Shown here piece by piece: positions 13,588 through 25,161 of a stretch of DNA of 45,395 bases. Origin of the DNA: Hyphochytrium catenoides (lineage: Eukaryota > Sar > Hyphochytriomycetes > Hyphochytriales > Hyphochytriaceae); assembly GCA_900088475.1 (NCBI GenBank), contig FLMG01004480.1:1-45395 (forward strand), read 5' to 3'. A model generated the notes under the pieces. The model was not told the origin of the DNA and did no database searches. It saw nothing but the letters and a program-made list of their open reading frames with translations. The stretch's first letter is position 1; the number at the start of each line of letters is the position of its first letter. A program made the translations under genes and the position numbers.

Positions 13588-14022
13588 NNNNNNNNNNNNN
13601 NNNNNNNNNNNNNNNNNNNNNNNNNNNNNNNNNNNNNNNNNNNNNNNNNNNNNNNTCCTCTAAGGAAGCGAAGAGACGCAAGGAAGAGAAGCTCAGAAGC
13701 TCCACTGACCCCCCAGCCTACCCCCTTCCCCTCCGTACGCGCTGTTATACGAACAGCTTCATCGCTCCTCCCTTCCTACTACCACTGTTGAGCTGTTCAG
13801 CATACCGTATTCCTTACCGTTAGCGACACTCAACACTGGAGACCGCTAACGCCATGATGGAACTAGCAAGATCACGCTTCTTGGCTTCTTGGCATCGTTG
13901 CCTTCCCTCTTCCTGCTGCCTCCTCTTGACGCATCGGCACGACGATCAGAACGACCAGGGCAGCAGCGGCAGGAAGCACAAGTTCTAGTGCGCGCGAGAG
14001 AGAGAGCGCGCGAGAGAGAGAA

Positions 14023-14056
<34 letters not shown>

Positions 14057-14302
14057 TTGAAGAAAGAGCAGGAAAAGATGTCACAAGAGAGAGAAGGAGA
14101 CGAGTCCGCCTGAGCTTGTGCGACGTCGCTGAGAGACCAGGATGGTCGTTTGATATCAGGTTAACCTTCCTCACTCTGCTGCATTCTCCAGTCTTCCTAT
14201 TAGCGGCGGGAGTTTGGCGGCAGAGGTACGCGGGCGGGGTAAGGAGTACGGCTGTCTCACTTCCAGAGGGTCCGCAACAGTCGGATAGTCGAGGCCAGCG
14301 AG
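13200..14302. other. Divergent spacer between LRR-IQ and helicase genes, with assembly gap
   Basis: The spacer contains a CT microsatellite from about 13553, interrupted by 68 undetermined bases (13588-13655), and a GA-rich stretch at about 13995-14060. The two genes point away from each other, so it should hold both promoters. I see no convincing coding sequence. The Leu/Ser and Arg/Glu frames here come from the repeats. The true length of the gapped repeat is unknown. Confidence 0.7.
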
Positions 14303-17300
14303 ATGCCGTCAGACACGGAATTGGTACCGAGAGATAGGGAAGCCCCAGATGACTGGGAGACCATCGATGCTCCTAATTACTTCTCCATAAGGGCCAAAGC
14401 TCCTCCGCGTGGTGGCCATCATGAGGAAGAGAATATGGAGTTTGACAAAGAAACGGTGGAGGGATCGAGTGTTCGAAGTGAAACGCCAGCGCTTTCTCAT
14501 AGTAGCTTCGTATCGGGGAGAGGCTACCTAGTGAGAGAGATTGCAACGGCTCCGCCAGCGCCGATCCCTCCTCTGAAGGACATTACTGACCCAGTGCAGT
14601 GGCTCCAATATAGAATCAGAGGTGACCGGTCTCAGTCCGTAAAGCTGGCACATGTGGGACGTTTACTGAACCAGGAGAGAAGAGATATCAAGCAAAAGAT
14701 GGGTGGAAAGGTGAGAGGACGTGGGACGAAGATGAACAACAGCACTTGCCTTGACAGTTGTCGGACACTATACACAGAGAGTAAGGCAGGCAGGAGGTGA
14801 AAGTATCTTGAGAGAGTTATGGCTCAAGGTAGATAGCGCTAAGAGGAGAGAAAGGCAAAGGAAGCGGAAGACGGAGAGAAATACTGCCAAAATCAAGAGC
14901 TTAGCACTCTGGTCAATCTGAGGCAGTGACTAATGCCGCTTAGGTCAGAGGATTTGTGGAGGATCACCCGCATCTCTTCAAGCTGGCGAAGGAGCATGGA
15001 GCTTGGGTCATTAGAGAGATCACCGGCGGCGCTACTGCAGAAAGAAAGGAGGGAGACTCTGAAGAAGAGGAAGAGCTAGGCGGCCAAGGAGAGAAGTATG
15101 TGCCACGCCTCTCACTGGAAAGAGAAGCTGTCGAACGGACCTTACAAGCAGTGAAGTCCCACTTGGCGCATCATCGCTGGAGTGGAGAGAGCAAGCGAGA
15201 GCCAAAGGACTCCACGTTCTCTTCCCAAGCAACTTGTTTCGCTTTCCCTGGTCCCCGCGCTAATGAGAGCCAGGAAGACTTAATCCGGTTGAGAGAAGAC
15301 TTCACCAAAAGAAAAGCACGCTCCAGCTATCAGGTACGTTTTGGCATGACCTTAAAGACTTCTAGCTGGCGGGAAGATGTTACCGACGTCTATGAAGGTA
15401 TGGAGAGAGAGATGCGTAGGTATAAAGTTAAAGTGGGCCCCAGGGCAAGTAGAGAAGGAAGACTGTTGGATGAAGCTTTGACTACTTAACGCCACTTTCT
15501 TGTCTGGTCAGTCCATGTTGAAGTTCCGCCAGCAGCTCCCGGCATGGAAGTACCGAGACGACGTCTTGCGTGTCATTGAACAGAATCAAGTCACCCTCAT
15601 CATGGGTGCCACAGGTGAGCCTGTGCCTCTGTTTCCGTTATCCGTCAGGCACCGTTTCAACTGTGGGCTTCATTCTTTGTTATCAGTACCAGGGTGGAAT
15701 CTCCCTCCAGGCTTGCCCTCCTTTGCCTTCTTTCTACCTTGTTGGCAACCAACAAAAGCTCCTTCCTATAATGGTTGGGGCGCGGGATTTGTGGCTCATT
15801 TCGTAATTGACTCCTTCTCCTTTCTTGTCGTCTAGGTAGTGGCAAAACGACGCAAGTCCCTCAATTCATCCTTGACTCTCATTTGGAGAACCTCAAGCCC
15901 TGCAACATAATCTGCACCCAGCCAAGAAGGATCTCAGCCACATCCGTAGCGGAAAGGGTAGTCCAGGAAAGAGGAGAAGACGGAGAACTAGGGGAGGAAG
16001 TTGGCTACCATATTCGATTTGGCCTTAAGGGAGGAGAGAGAACTCGTCTCCTGTACTGCACTGTGGGCATCCTACTGAGGAGATTGCAGTCGGATCCCAC
16101 TCTAAAGAATGTGACGCACGTTGTGCTGGATGAGATTCACGAAAGGGATAGCCTAGCAGATTTTACGCTGATCGTGCTAAGGGTAAGAGCTGCCCATAAG
16201 CAGATAAACTAGCTAACGGCTGCGAGTGTATCAGTACGGCTGACTGCGACTCAGGGATTGTAGGAGCTTTGGGACGCTTATTTCCAACCCGTTTTCTCCT
16301 CTCCGTTCTGGGGTCTTCACCTCGCTACTCATAGGACTTGATTCGAACCCAGCGGCCTGATCTGAAGCTGATCCTGATGACCGCCACCATGCACTTGGGG
16401 CCTCTGGAGAAGTACTTCAAGAATCAGTGTGCTTTGGTCACCATTGAAGGTAAAAAGACAATACCTTCAGAGCACTCATTTTTCTCTAGAACAGTGCAAC
16501 TAAAGAAAAGGGGGAAGTAGAAGGCGGACATGTTTCAGTGAGAAGCCCAAGGGGATCAAACTTGTGCTAAAAGTATCTTGCCATGGCGCAGGCAAGCTGT
16601 TCCCCGTCAAGACCTACTTCCTGGAAGACATTATCAGTCAAGCTCGGATAGACCCTAGCGAATTTGAGGTTAAAGGTGACGCTGCAATCCAAATTAGAGG
16701 ATCGGTGTACATTTGCATCGTGGTGGTGTTAAAATATGAGTAGTATAGAGGGAGGCTGACCCCTCTCTCGCCAGTTCGGCCACGTTATGGGCCCGGAGGT
16801 CCGCGAGGAGGAGGTAGAGGATTAACGAGGAGAGTCGAACAATATATTGAGGATCGCTTCCGCGAGTTGAGGCCTCTGCTAGGCTCTACCTACCCTGAGT
16901 CGACTATTTGGGCTCTTGCCACCTTGCAATGCCGAGGGGAGAGAGAGGACAAACTCAATGTTCAGTTGGTGCAGAGAGTGATAGAGCACATCCATGCAAC
17001 CGAGGGCTCCGGAGCTATACTCGTCTTTTTGCCAGGTACAAAGCGTTGCCGATACCCTGATAATTTTCGAGACTTCTCTGCTGCATGTCCTCATCTTGCT
17101 CTTGTTCCTCTCCTACCTAATCCCGCCCTCCTATAATCTCCTCTGCTATCTGAATATCCTCGGACACGGTCCTTTCAGTTAGTTCCTTCCGCTTCGGGAT
17201 GGCATGGGCGCCCGTCTATAGTCCGGACACTCCATTGCGCTACTTCCTATCACTCTACTGTCGCTCCTTTATGGTGCTCCTCGCTCCGCATGCTCTATAA

Positions 17301-20300
17301 CTTGGTCTAATTCTGCTAGGTTGGGCCAACATTTCCGACACCCTGTCGGCCTTGAGGTCTTCCTCTTCCTCATCGACTATGCACGTACTGGCAGTACATT
17401 CTCTATTGGCACACGATCAGCAGCGCGCAATATTTGCTCCGCCTCCACAAGGTAATTGCAGTGACGATGGCGCGGTATTCTCAAGGGTCGAAAATATAAG
17501 CCTCATTCAATCCTTGCGTTTCTGCTTGATCTACCGCTCCGCATTGATGTGCATCTGCCTTACCTGGCGCCAGGCCGTCGTAAGGTGGTCTTGGCTACCA
17601 ACATCGCTGAGACCTCCATCACGATAGACGACGTAGTCTATGTGGTAGATCTGGGTCTGAGCAACGAAATGGGATACAACCCACACACCGACCTAGCCAC
17701 TCTTTCTACGGTGAAGATTAGCAAGGCTTCGAGCAGACAAAGGAGAGGCAGAGCGGGAAGATTAAGGGAAGGGAAGTACTATTGTCTCCTTAGCAGAGCC
17801 GAATACGACGAGCTACAAGACTTTACGGTAGGTATCAAGAAGGGGACACCTCCATGGTAGAGAATCGGATAAGCGCTTGGTCCTCAGAGCAAACCGCCGG
17901 CATGTGAGCAGCAAGTGGGTCTAGATCGAGCGCATGCAATAGAGACGTGAGAGCCAGAAGAGGGGGGGCAAGGGCACATACAATAGCGGGGCATTACCAG
18001 CATCTGATCCTAACGTCCTTCCTTGTCTAGGTGCCCGAGATTCTTCGCCGACCGCTAGAAGAACTGTGCCTCCATGTGAAGTCCTTGGACCTGGGAGATC
18101 TGAAGCTCTTCCTAAACAAAGCACTGGATCCGCCACAAACAGAGTAAGCTCCTCCAAGAAGTGTCCACCCCCTATTGATGCTCTTTATGTGTTCTACCCT
18201 TAGAAACAGTCGTTCAAGGTGCACCAAGAGATATCTAACGTCCCTTATCCATAACAGATCGATAGAGAAGTCTGTTGCCCTTTTAGAGGCCATGGGCGCT
18301 CTTGATAAAGACGAGAAGTTAACTGCTCTAGGCAAGATGTCCATAAACTTCGCGTGTTCTTCCCTTCTCTGCTCTAACCTTTTGCTCTGTCAGGCAAACT
18401 TCTTTCTACCCTCCCAGTGCATCCGTTAATTGGCAAGACCTTAGTTTTGGCGACTATCTTTGGCTGCGTGGACCCCATCGCCACAATCGCCGCAGCCATG
18501 AGCGCAAAGAATCCTTTTGAGAAAGTGCTTGGAGAGGAGGCAGCCACTGATAGAGCCATGGCCAGGTAGAAGATACCTTTTTTTGCGGTACTTTTCCTGC
18601 TTGCGGTGCCTACATAACGGCTCTTGTGTCATGATCCAGATTGGCCGATGGTTGCGGCAGTGATCACATGCTCATGGTCAAGGTGCTGAAGCTTTGGCAT
18701 GGGGCTCAAAGCAAAGGACTATATGCGGTAGGGCCACAGCCATCATCATGCTCGCTCTATATATATGCCACGGTGCCACGGTGTGCCTCTGAAAGATATT
18801 ACATGCTCTATGCTTATTTCTCCGGCTGAGGTCTTTCTAGACTAGTCAGTCCTTTCTAGAAGACTTCTTTCATGCTTTGGTCCTTGTCGAACCTCCAGTC
18901 CTTTCCTGCTTACCAAGGAAGCTCGTTTACTGCTAATTGATCTTACGAGAAAAGTCTTGAGATAAAGTATGTGTCTTAACTACGAATTCGGGGCTTGGCA
19001 GGAGGAAAGATTTTGCAGCGAGAACTTTCTCTCACGCAACACTCTGAGGATGATTGACAACATGAAGAGTCAATTCTTGTCTCTCCTGACAGAGTTGCAC
19101 GTCAAGGATCCGCCTCAAGTGTACAATCGACACGCTGACAACAACGAGTTGGTCCTAGCAGTGCTAATGGCTGGTTTGTTCCCTCGCCTTATCACTATTG
19201 AGAGAGCTCAAAGAGTTAAGCGAGACGGAAACGTACTTGAGAAGGTCTTTCTCTCCTCTTCGACCGGCCAAAGAGTGAAGGTTCACCCGGGTTCTGTCAA
19301 TTCTGACAGAAGAGAGACCTTTCCTGGAGCAGACTTTCTTTCCTACTTCGAGATGGTGAAGTCCTCTTCTGTCTTCATTAGGGATTGTTCGCCTATAAAG
19401 GCGGTTCCCGTCGCGCTCTTGGCAGGAAATGTAGGCTGTCTGAGGCCAGTGAACGAGAGATCGGAGCGAGAAAATGGAAAGACTGAGAAGCTTGGAATAT
19501 ATTCGGAAACGCGTTCATCGGTGAGTAACAGGAGCAGTGCTTATCGTTGCATTCCAGGGTAACTTGGTATGTGGTCCTCGGTTCCGTCTCGGGTCACGGG
19601 TGTTCACACATTTTTACTTGTGATCTGTGTAGCATTTGGTGAAGTTCCTGGTTGAGAAGGAGGCATCCTGCGTGTTTACAGAGCTACGAAGAGTCGTTGA
19701 TAATCTCCTCCAGCAGCAATTCACACGCCTAGATACAGGTAGAACCCCTTCTTCTGAAGTGAATTCCTCGTTCAAGCGAAATGTATGCTTGTCCGAGAGC
19801 CAGCTCTCACGCTACCCCGGCTGTAGGCTCAGCCAGGGATGCTCTCGATTCCATTGTAGAGTTTATCTCTGAGCCAAACAGAGAGGTTTATTATGAAGGT
19901 GGTGGAAGGAACACTTTACGAAGCGCATTGCCAGACTACAAGCGATTTTCTTCTTATCACAACGGGAGAGATCCTTATGCTCGCAAGGAGCAGTCATTTG
20001 TGTATGACGATAAGGATGATAGACGAGGACGAGTTGGAGGCCCTTATCCTTCACGGTACCAGGAAGTCTATAGAGGAGCTGAAAGGCACAACTTTTCATC
20101 CTATCCTGCCTCCTCAGCTACCAATCGAGGGGGCCAGGGGAGTACAGGAGAGAGTCATCGGGCACGTGCCGCAGGATTCGATGGACAAAGTGCTCTACAG
20201 CCTTCCACTACTAGATATGGTGAGCGACGCCAGTATAATTACAGAGGCGATGGAGTGAGAGGTCGGCCGTATGCTTATCATCGCGGTCGTGGCCGCGCAC

Positions 20301-20320
20301 CATATCATGGTGGACAGTAA
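14303..20320 (+). CDS. DExH-box RNA helicase, DHX9/DHX36-like, with RG-rich tail
   Basis: Sixteen exons give 1,228 residues: 14303-14710, 14944-15333, 15512-15614, 15836-16182, 16335-16449, 16592-16675, 16775-17035, 17320-17451, 17574-17827, 18031-18143, 18258-18331, 18394-18565, 18640-18727, 19002-19520, 19633-19738, 19800-20320. An in-frame TAG shortly before the ATG supports the start. Motifs: I GATGSGKT (298-305), II DEIH (399-402), III TAT (432-434), [11 protein letters not shown] (621-630), [10 protein letters not shown] (669-676), then the helicase-associated domain and OB-fold region. An RG-rich loop interrupts the core at about 483-498, and the last 40 residues are rich in RG and Tyr. 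The family unwinds RNA, including G-quadruplexes for DHX36. No double-stranded-RNA-binding domain is evident. The intron after 18331 appears to use a GC donor. Exact subfamily is uncertain. Confidence 0.94.
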
Positions 20321-21086
20321 GTGTCTGAGGTGGATAGTGAAAGTTTGACAAGCTGCCGCCCATAAAGCTGTTTTCTGTAATGTAAGGCGGTATAAAGAAC
20401 CTAGCCTCGCAGTTGATGATCCAACTCCACTACTACTACGGCCTCCCTTTTTGGCAGGAGCAAGTGGAGACTAAAGGAGACGCTGTCAGTGTAACCTCAC
20501 GGAAGGGCACATCATCCATACAGCCATCAATAAAAAGAGACTATTCATAGGGCGGTGGGCGGGCCTCGCAGAATATAACCACACGGTGCGTTGCAAGCGG
20601 AGCTATGAGTGGGCTTCTACTACCTGAAGGAGTATCTTACCTCACCGCTAGCTGTTTATAACAGAGCAGTGAGCCTGCTCAAAACCGCACTATGGCTCGG
20701 TCTAAGACAACCGAAAGCCGCATCACCTAACTCATTTTTGGAGTCTCAGAATGGTGGGTAGGAGGGGCAATTCTGCTATATGAGGGGCAGGCGCCATCTA
20801 GCAAAGCAGTAAGAATACTGCCAGAAAAGAGGTCTCCTAGTACATTTCATTGTCCTGAGGTCCAGATCGCGTCCTCCTTCAATAATGGCTCTACGCTCGC
20901 TTCAGCCTCTCTTCCTAACTCTGCTAGCCTGCCAACCTAGGAGGATGGACCACCTTCATACATATCTCGGCGTCTGGGTGGCACTATTTCATCATCAGCT
21001 TACCCGCTTTATCATCAGTCACGACTAATCAAGCTCAGGAGGAGCTCCACCTGGTCAGTTTGTTCAGAGTACTAGAATCTTTATAG
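20321..21086. other. 3' flank of the helicase gene
   Basis: No gene is visible. An AATAAA at 20529-20534, about 210 bases past the helicase stop, is a reasonable polyadenylation signal. The remainder leads into the retrotransposon remnant and contains only short open frames. Confidence 0.5.
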
Positions 21087-21925
21087 CGCTTTGAGCCTCA
21101 GAGAGTGTGCACGCTCTTTGACGTTACTGTCTCCGACTCGCTGCAACCTAACATCCTACCTCATGCAGCGGCTCGGGCAGGATACGTCGCAGAAAGTGCG
21201 CATAGCAGAAAAGTTGCCCTTTACGCTGAGGATTGTGAGGATCAAGGCTATGGTTTCCGGCCCTTGGCATGGGAGTCCTTTGGCGGAGCAACAGAGACAG
21301 TCACTCGACCCTGAAAGAATGGCTTAGGGCTGTCTCTGACAGGTGTGGGAGTGTGGTTCTTCCTCTATCATCCCTCATCGCCACCGCCTACAGGCGCATA
21401 TCTGTCCTATTACAGCGTTGTAATGCAGAGATGGTCTTCCATCGCATGCCCCTACCTGCGCACATCGACTTGCCACTTCTGTCTACTACTACCACAGAAG
21501 ACCTCCTGCAACAGCACCTGGAAGCTGACCCAGGACCACATTCTCGATGTGCGCAGGTAGGGGCATGCGGTGGAAGACCATCTCTGCATTACAACGCTGT
21601 AATAGGACAGATATGCGTCTGTAGGCGGTCGCGGTGAGAGATGATAGAGGAAGACCCACACTCCCACACCTGTCAGAGATAGCCCTAAGCCATTCTTTCA
21701 GGGTCGAGTGAACTGTCTCTGTTGCTCCGCCAAAGGATTCCCATGCCAACGGCCGGAAACCATAGCCTTGATCTTCACAATCCTCAGCGTAAAGGGCAAC
21801 TTTTCTGCTATGCGCACTTTCTGCGACGTATCCTGCCCGAGCCGCTGCATGAGGTAGGGTGTTAGGTTGCAGCGAGTGGGAGACAGTAACGTCAAAGAGC
21901 GTGCACACTCTCTGAGGCTCGAAGC
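21087..21925. repeat. Large inverted repeat, arms of about 380 bp
   Basis: The left arm (about 21087-21467) and right arm (about 21545-21925) are reverse complements with scattered substitutions, separated by a 77-bp spacer. Both encode the same retrotransposon tail, the left arm on + and the right arm on -. The left arm lacks one T near 21300 (GACAGTCACTCG against GACAGTTCACTCG), which shifts its frame. The right arm stays open. On the single strand this segment could fold into a long hairpin. Confidence 0.9.
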
Positions 21926-22280
21926 CCTCAATGGCCAGGTCACCCGGGCGATGACCATTAGGTAAGACCCTGTCAGGAGGTTCAGCTCTGGCCAAAAGCC
22001 CTGCCGAACGAGCAAGGCCTACCTCGAGGAGAAGGTCCCGTAAGCCATCATGACGAACCGTCATACATCGATGGGCTAAATAAGCGACAAACCATAGCAT
22101 GGTCCCCAAACACGTCAAAGTCCTCAATACATACCTTGCACCGTCCTGGCTCATCCAGAATTGGTACGCCCAGCATCTCGCACTGTACAGTACTCGTACA
22201 AGTGCAAGAAAGCTCTTGTTTGTTGTCTGATGATTCATCGGCCCCACCAAGGCACGTAACACGAGAAAGTTGATAACCAT
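21087..22280 (-). mobile_element. Non-LTR retrotransposon tail fragment, partly duplicated in inverted orientation
   Basis: A 263-codon open frame on the minus strand (22280 to 21489) looks like the extreme C-terminal part of a LINE-type ORF2: an RPGD-like motif (HRPGDLAIEGF), then LFDVTVSHSLQPN, then HAAARAGYVAESAH with KVALYAEDC, then FGG. This order (RP-x-D, D-V-T-V, Lys) resembles the restriction-like endonuclease segment after the reverse transcriptase of some retroelements. No reverse-transcriptase core is visible, so the copy is 5'-truncated or only a relic. The family assignment is from pattern memory and is moderate. Its last 380 bases are repeated in inverted orientation at 21087-21467. 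Confidence 0.6.
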
Positions 22281-22889
22281 CTTCTGATAACTGACTACAG
22301 CATGAGGAGGGTAGACGATGATGCAGCCACTTTTGCGTTACAGATCACCAGCGATGCCATACCCCCTGATGGTCGTCCTCATAGCCCGTTATAAGTGGGA
22401 GGTTAAAGTGCAACCACCATATGTTGTGGCAGAAGGATCGAAGTCTCAGTATGCCTCCTGGAGCACACATCATCACTCATAGTGCCATCATCACCTTCCA
22501 ATGCCGAGCATCCTCGGTGCCCTTGGCAACTAGGAAACTAACTGCGGAGGAGCTTCTCATCCTTTCCTTACCTCCTCCTAGTGAGGTATACCTTATCTAC
22601 TCGGTAAAGGCTTTATGTCTTCGTCTGGCTAGCCCGTAAAGCTGCCACAGACATGGTCGGATGTGTCCTTCTAGTCGTCATCAGTGAGCCTTTGCATCGA
22701 TTTGCTTTATAAATGCCGTCTACATTACTTCCATCACCTCCGGCTGTCCCATAATAGTCCACGTCAAGAAGCCCCGATATAGAGACTTGAGCCGCATCAG
22801 TCGTCAGATGCATCACTAGCAAGAAACTCTCGCTTGGACTTTTGATACATGCGACCGGAGATTGCGGAACCCCTTAGCGCAGACTCGCA
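22281..22889. other. Spacer between retroelement remnant and ELMO gene
   Basis: I see no recognisable gene. Short minus-strand frames at 22613-22822 and 22797-23051 overlap each other and the first exons of the ELMO gene, and match nothing I know. The stretch may be more of the retroelement or simply the ELMO promoter. Confidence 0.4.
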
Positions 22890-24263
22890 ATGTCGAGCGA
22901 GGTGACAGGAACTGTGGATAAGAGTAGGACGCTCTTTTTGGCCTATTCCAGTAGACTTTTCAGAATCTGACTCCACACTGCTGTTTCTTGCAGAAGCCGA
23001 GAAGTTAGAAACTCTTTCCAAAAGATCAGGTCCAGGATGTCTGGTCAACATTCTCTGTGCCTGCGGATCACACCCAAGAGCTGTGGTTCAGCATAAGAGT
23101 GGGACTGAGGATGACCCCAAATCTGTTAGGACCAGGAAGTACGAAGACTTCAACTATGAAGCCTATTTAGGTGAGGAGGCCAGAAAGAGGCTTGAGCACC
23201 TTGCTGAGCAAAGTGCAGTTCCCTATGACAAGCAGAACCCAAAGCACGAGGTAAGCAACACATGTGCACTGCCATCGTCATGTTGGGCTGACATGAGGCT
23301 ACAATCGTCCCGTACAGGAGGACTTGATGAGGTTGTGGGGTGCGGCATTTCCAAATCAACCATTAGGAGACCGCATATCCGTAAGAATCAAGGAGCATGT
23401 CGTCATCCTGATGGGGGTCAAAAACCACTTATCCTGTCTCATGTCTCTTACAGGATCAATGGAAGGAGATTGGGTTCCAAGGGCGAGATCCGGCGACTGA
23501 TTTCAGGTGAGTGGCGTCCTATGATGGTGACCACTCAAGCTAACAGGCCCTCCTAACCTCTATTGTCAAATGAACGTCTTCAACCCGACGATGGCTCACA
23601 TTGTCGATACTGGCTTTTCAAACGACGTTTTGGCCTCAGAGGAGCTGGCTACTTTGGGCTACTGGTGCGTCCTGTTCAGCAATACGTTTGCTTTGTTTAA
23701 ATGTGCTAATCTTACATTTTCTCTGTACGAACAGAACATGATTTATTTTGGAGAGAAGGAACCTGCCGCCTTTGCGGCCTTAGTCACAACAGGAAGAGAA
23801 TATGGGTTTGCTGTAGGTCCGTCAATTTGTATCCTGCCCTTCTGGATAGGCCCACACGTTGCCTAATATCTACCGCCATACCTCCTTTTGCATCATTTTC
23901 TGTCTTTGAACACTTGTAGCATCAATCAACACGACAGCGCTTTTGAAAGCGTACCTTCGAATACAGAACGCAGATCAGAGGAAGAAGGACTTACTCTCTA
24001 CCAAATATGTCGCCTCCAAGAAAGCCTTGATTAACGCCGCCAGGTTGTTTGAGACCCATGAGCATGCCTTCGAAGAGCTCTATTGTTGCTGCGTACTACT
24101 CGTGGATCATATTTGGAAGAAGCTTTTATCACAAGACCCATCCTTCTCGCTGCTACGCTTTGCAGAGGTATTTCTAATATTGTATGACCGGCTGGAAACG
24201 GTGCTCTGCAGAGAGCCCAAGACAATCAAGGAAGTCCAAGACCTCTGTGCAGTCCAGAGCTAG
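22890..24263 (+). CDS. ELMO-domain protein (ELMOD-like)
   Basis: Seven exons give 285 residues: 22890-22923, 22994-23250, 23318-23380, 23454-23506, 23640-23664, 23735-23816, 23920-24263. Introns are only 67-133 bp. The ELMO domain fills most of the protein: DKQNPKHEEDLMRLWGAAFP, QWKEIGFQGRDPATDFRGAG, NMIYFGEKEPAAFAAL and EYGFAVASINTTALLKAYL. Its size and single domain fit the ELMOD family, GTPase-activating proteins for ARL/ARF GTPases, rather than the larger ELMO1 that works with DOCK on Rac. The conserved arginine of TDFRG, the proposed GAP finger, is present; its codon is split by the intron after 23506. The 34-nt first exon (MSSEVTGTVDK) is chosen because phase matches and is less certain than the rest. 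Confidence 0.9.
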
Positions 24264-24551
24264 GGAGAGCTCTAAATCTCCTATGAACTGGCAAGGTCCT
24301 TGCTACACTTAGTCCCTCACCACGACTACCTATGTGGGGATATTGCTGTGATGCGGTTGATCGAGATATCCTTGAAAGCATTATTGTGACCCCTTCCAGG
24401 TCGCGGCTATTAACCTAGTCCTTCACGCACTCCACAATCTTGCCACTCGATCAGTGCAACCTCCTAATAATAGGCAATATCTCCACAATGAAGGCACGCT
24501 CGCTAACAGACAGCTTAACTTTCTTTCATCGATTGACATTTCAGAGCCAGC

Positions 24552-25161
24552 TTACGCCTCTTCGCACCACTTGTTCTCCTCCCGTACTTGAGCCTCTTCT
24601 TCTGGGGTGAAGTCGTTCACTATGTTGAATGTCTTTCTGATCTCCTCAGGCGTTCTTCCCTTGATCATGCTAGCCACCTTTGCGCAGGTGAGATCTAGCA
24701 AGCTCTTGATATCCATATAGTTGGCTGCCAAAATAAGCTCGAACAGCATCTCCTGCTCGAGGTTTACGAATTCCGCATCCCATGCTGCCACAACCTCATG
24801 CATGTGTTGGCTTTTCAGAGGCTTTTCAATCTCAGCCATTGGGTTGTTATGATGGTGCTGGCAAAACTCGATAACCTTTGCTAGTACAGAGCTCTTGACG
24901 TTCGGAAGCGGGATTTCTTGATTGTCATCTGCATCATGGTCATCTTGAAGTCGAGAGAGACGGCGAAAATTACCAGTTAGCACTGCACCAGACTTCTAGT
25001 CGTTGTTCGAAGCTCCATAACTTACCATCAATCATAGTCTTGACGAGTTCTGACATTCTAGCGACACTAACGGGACACTCAAAGCTCTCTCCCTCCTGAG
25101 ACACAAGAACAACTGTGCGGCCATCGTCTCTGCTCTCCTCGGCTTTAGTTTCCTCGGGCAT
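24552..25161 (-). CDS. SKP1: SKP1, SCF ubiquitin ligase adaptor
   Basis: Exons 25161-25026 and 24943-24552 are joined by an 82-bp intron (phase 1), giving 175 residues, close to the usual 160-175. SKP1 bridges CUL1 to F-box proteins in SCF ubiquitin ligases, in cytosol and nucleus. Visible features: the N-terminal BTB/POZ-like fold with [18 protein letters not shown], an acidic loop rich in Asp, [79 protein letters not shown] and the end ENKWCEEA, which in most SKP1 proteins is WCEEK or similar. It converges on the ELMO gene and diverges from the GPCR-PIP kinase gene. Confidence 0.96.

Noticed and set aside
16335..16360. GATTCGAACCC resembling a tRNA T-loop
   Set aside because: It lies inside a helicase exon with no tRNA D-stem or acceptor partner.
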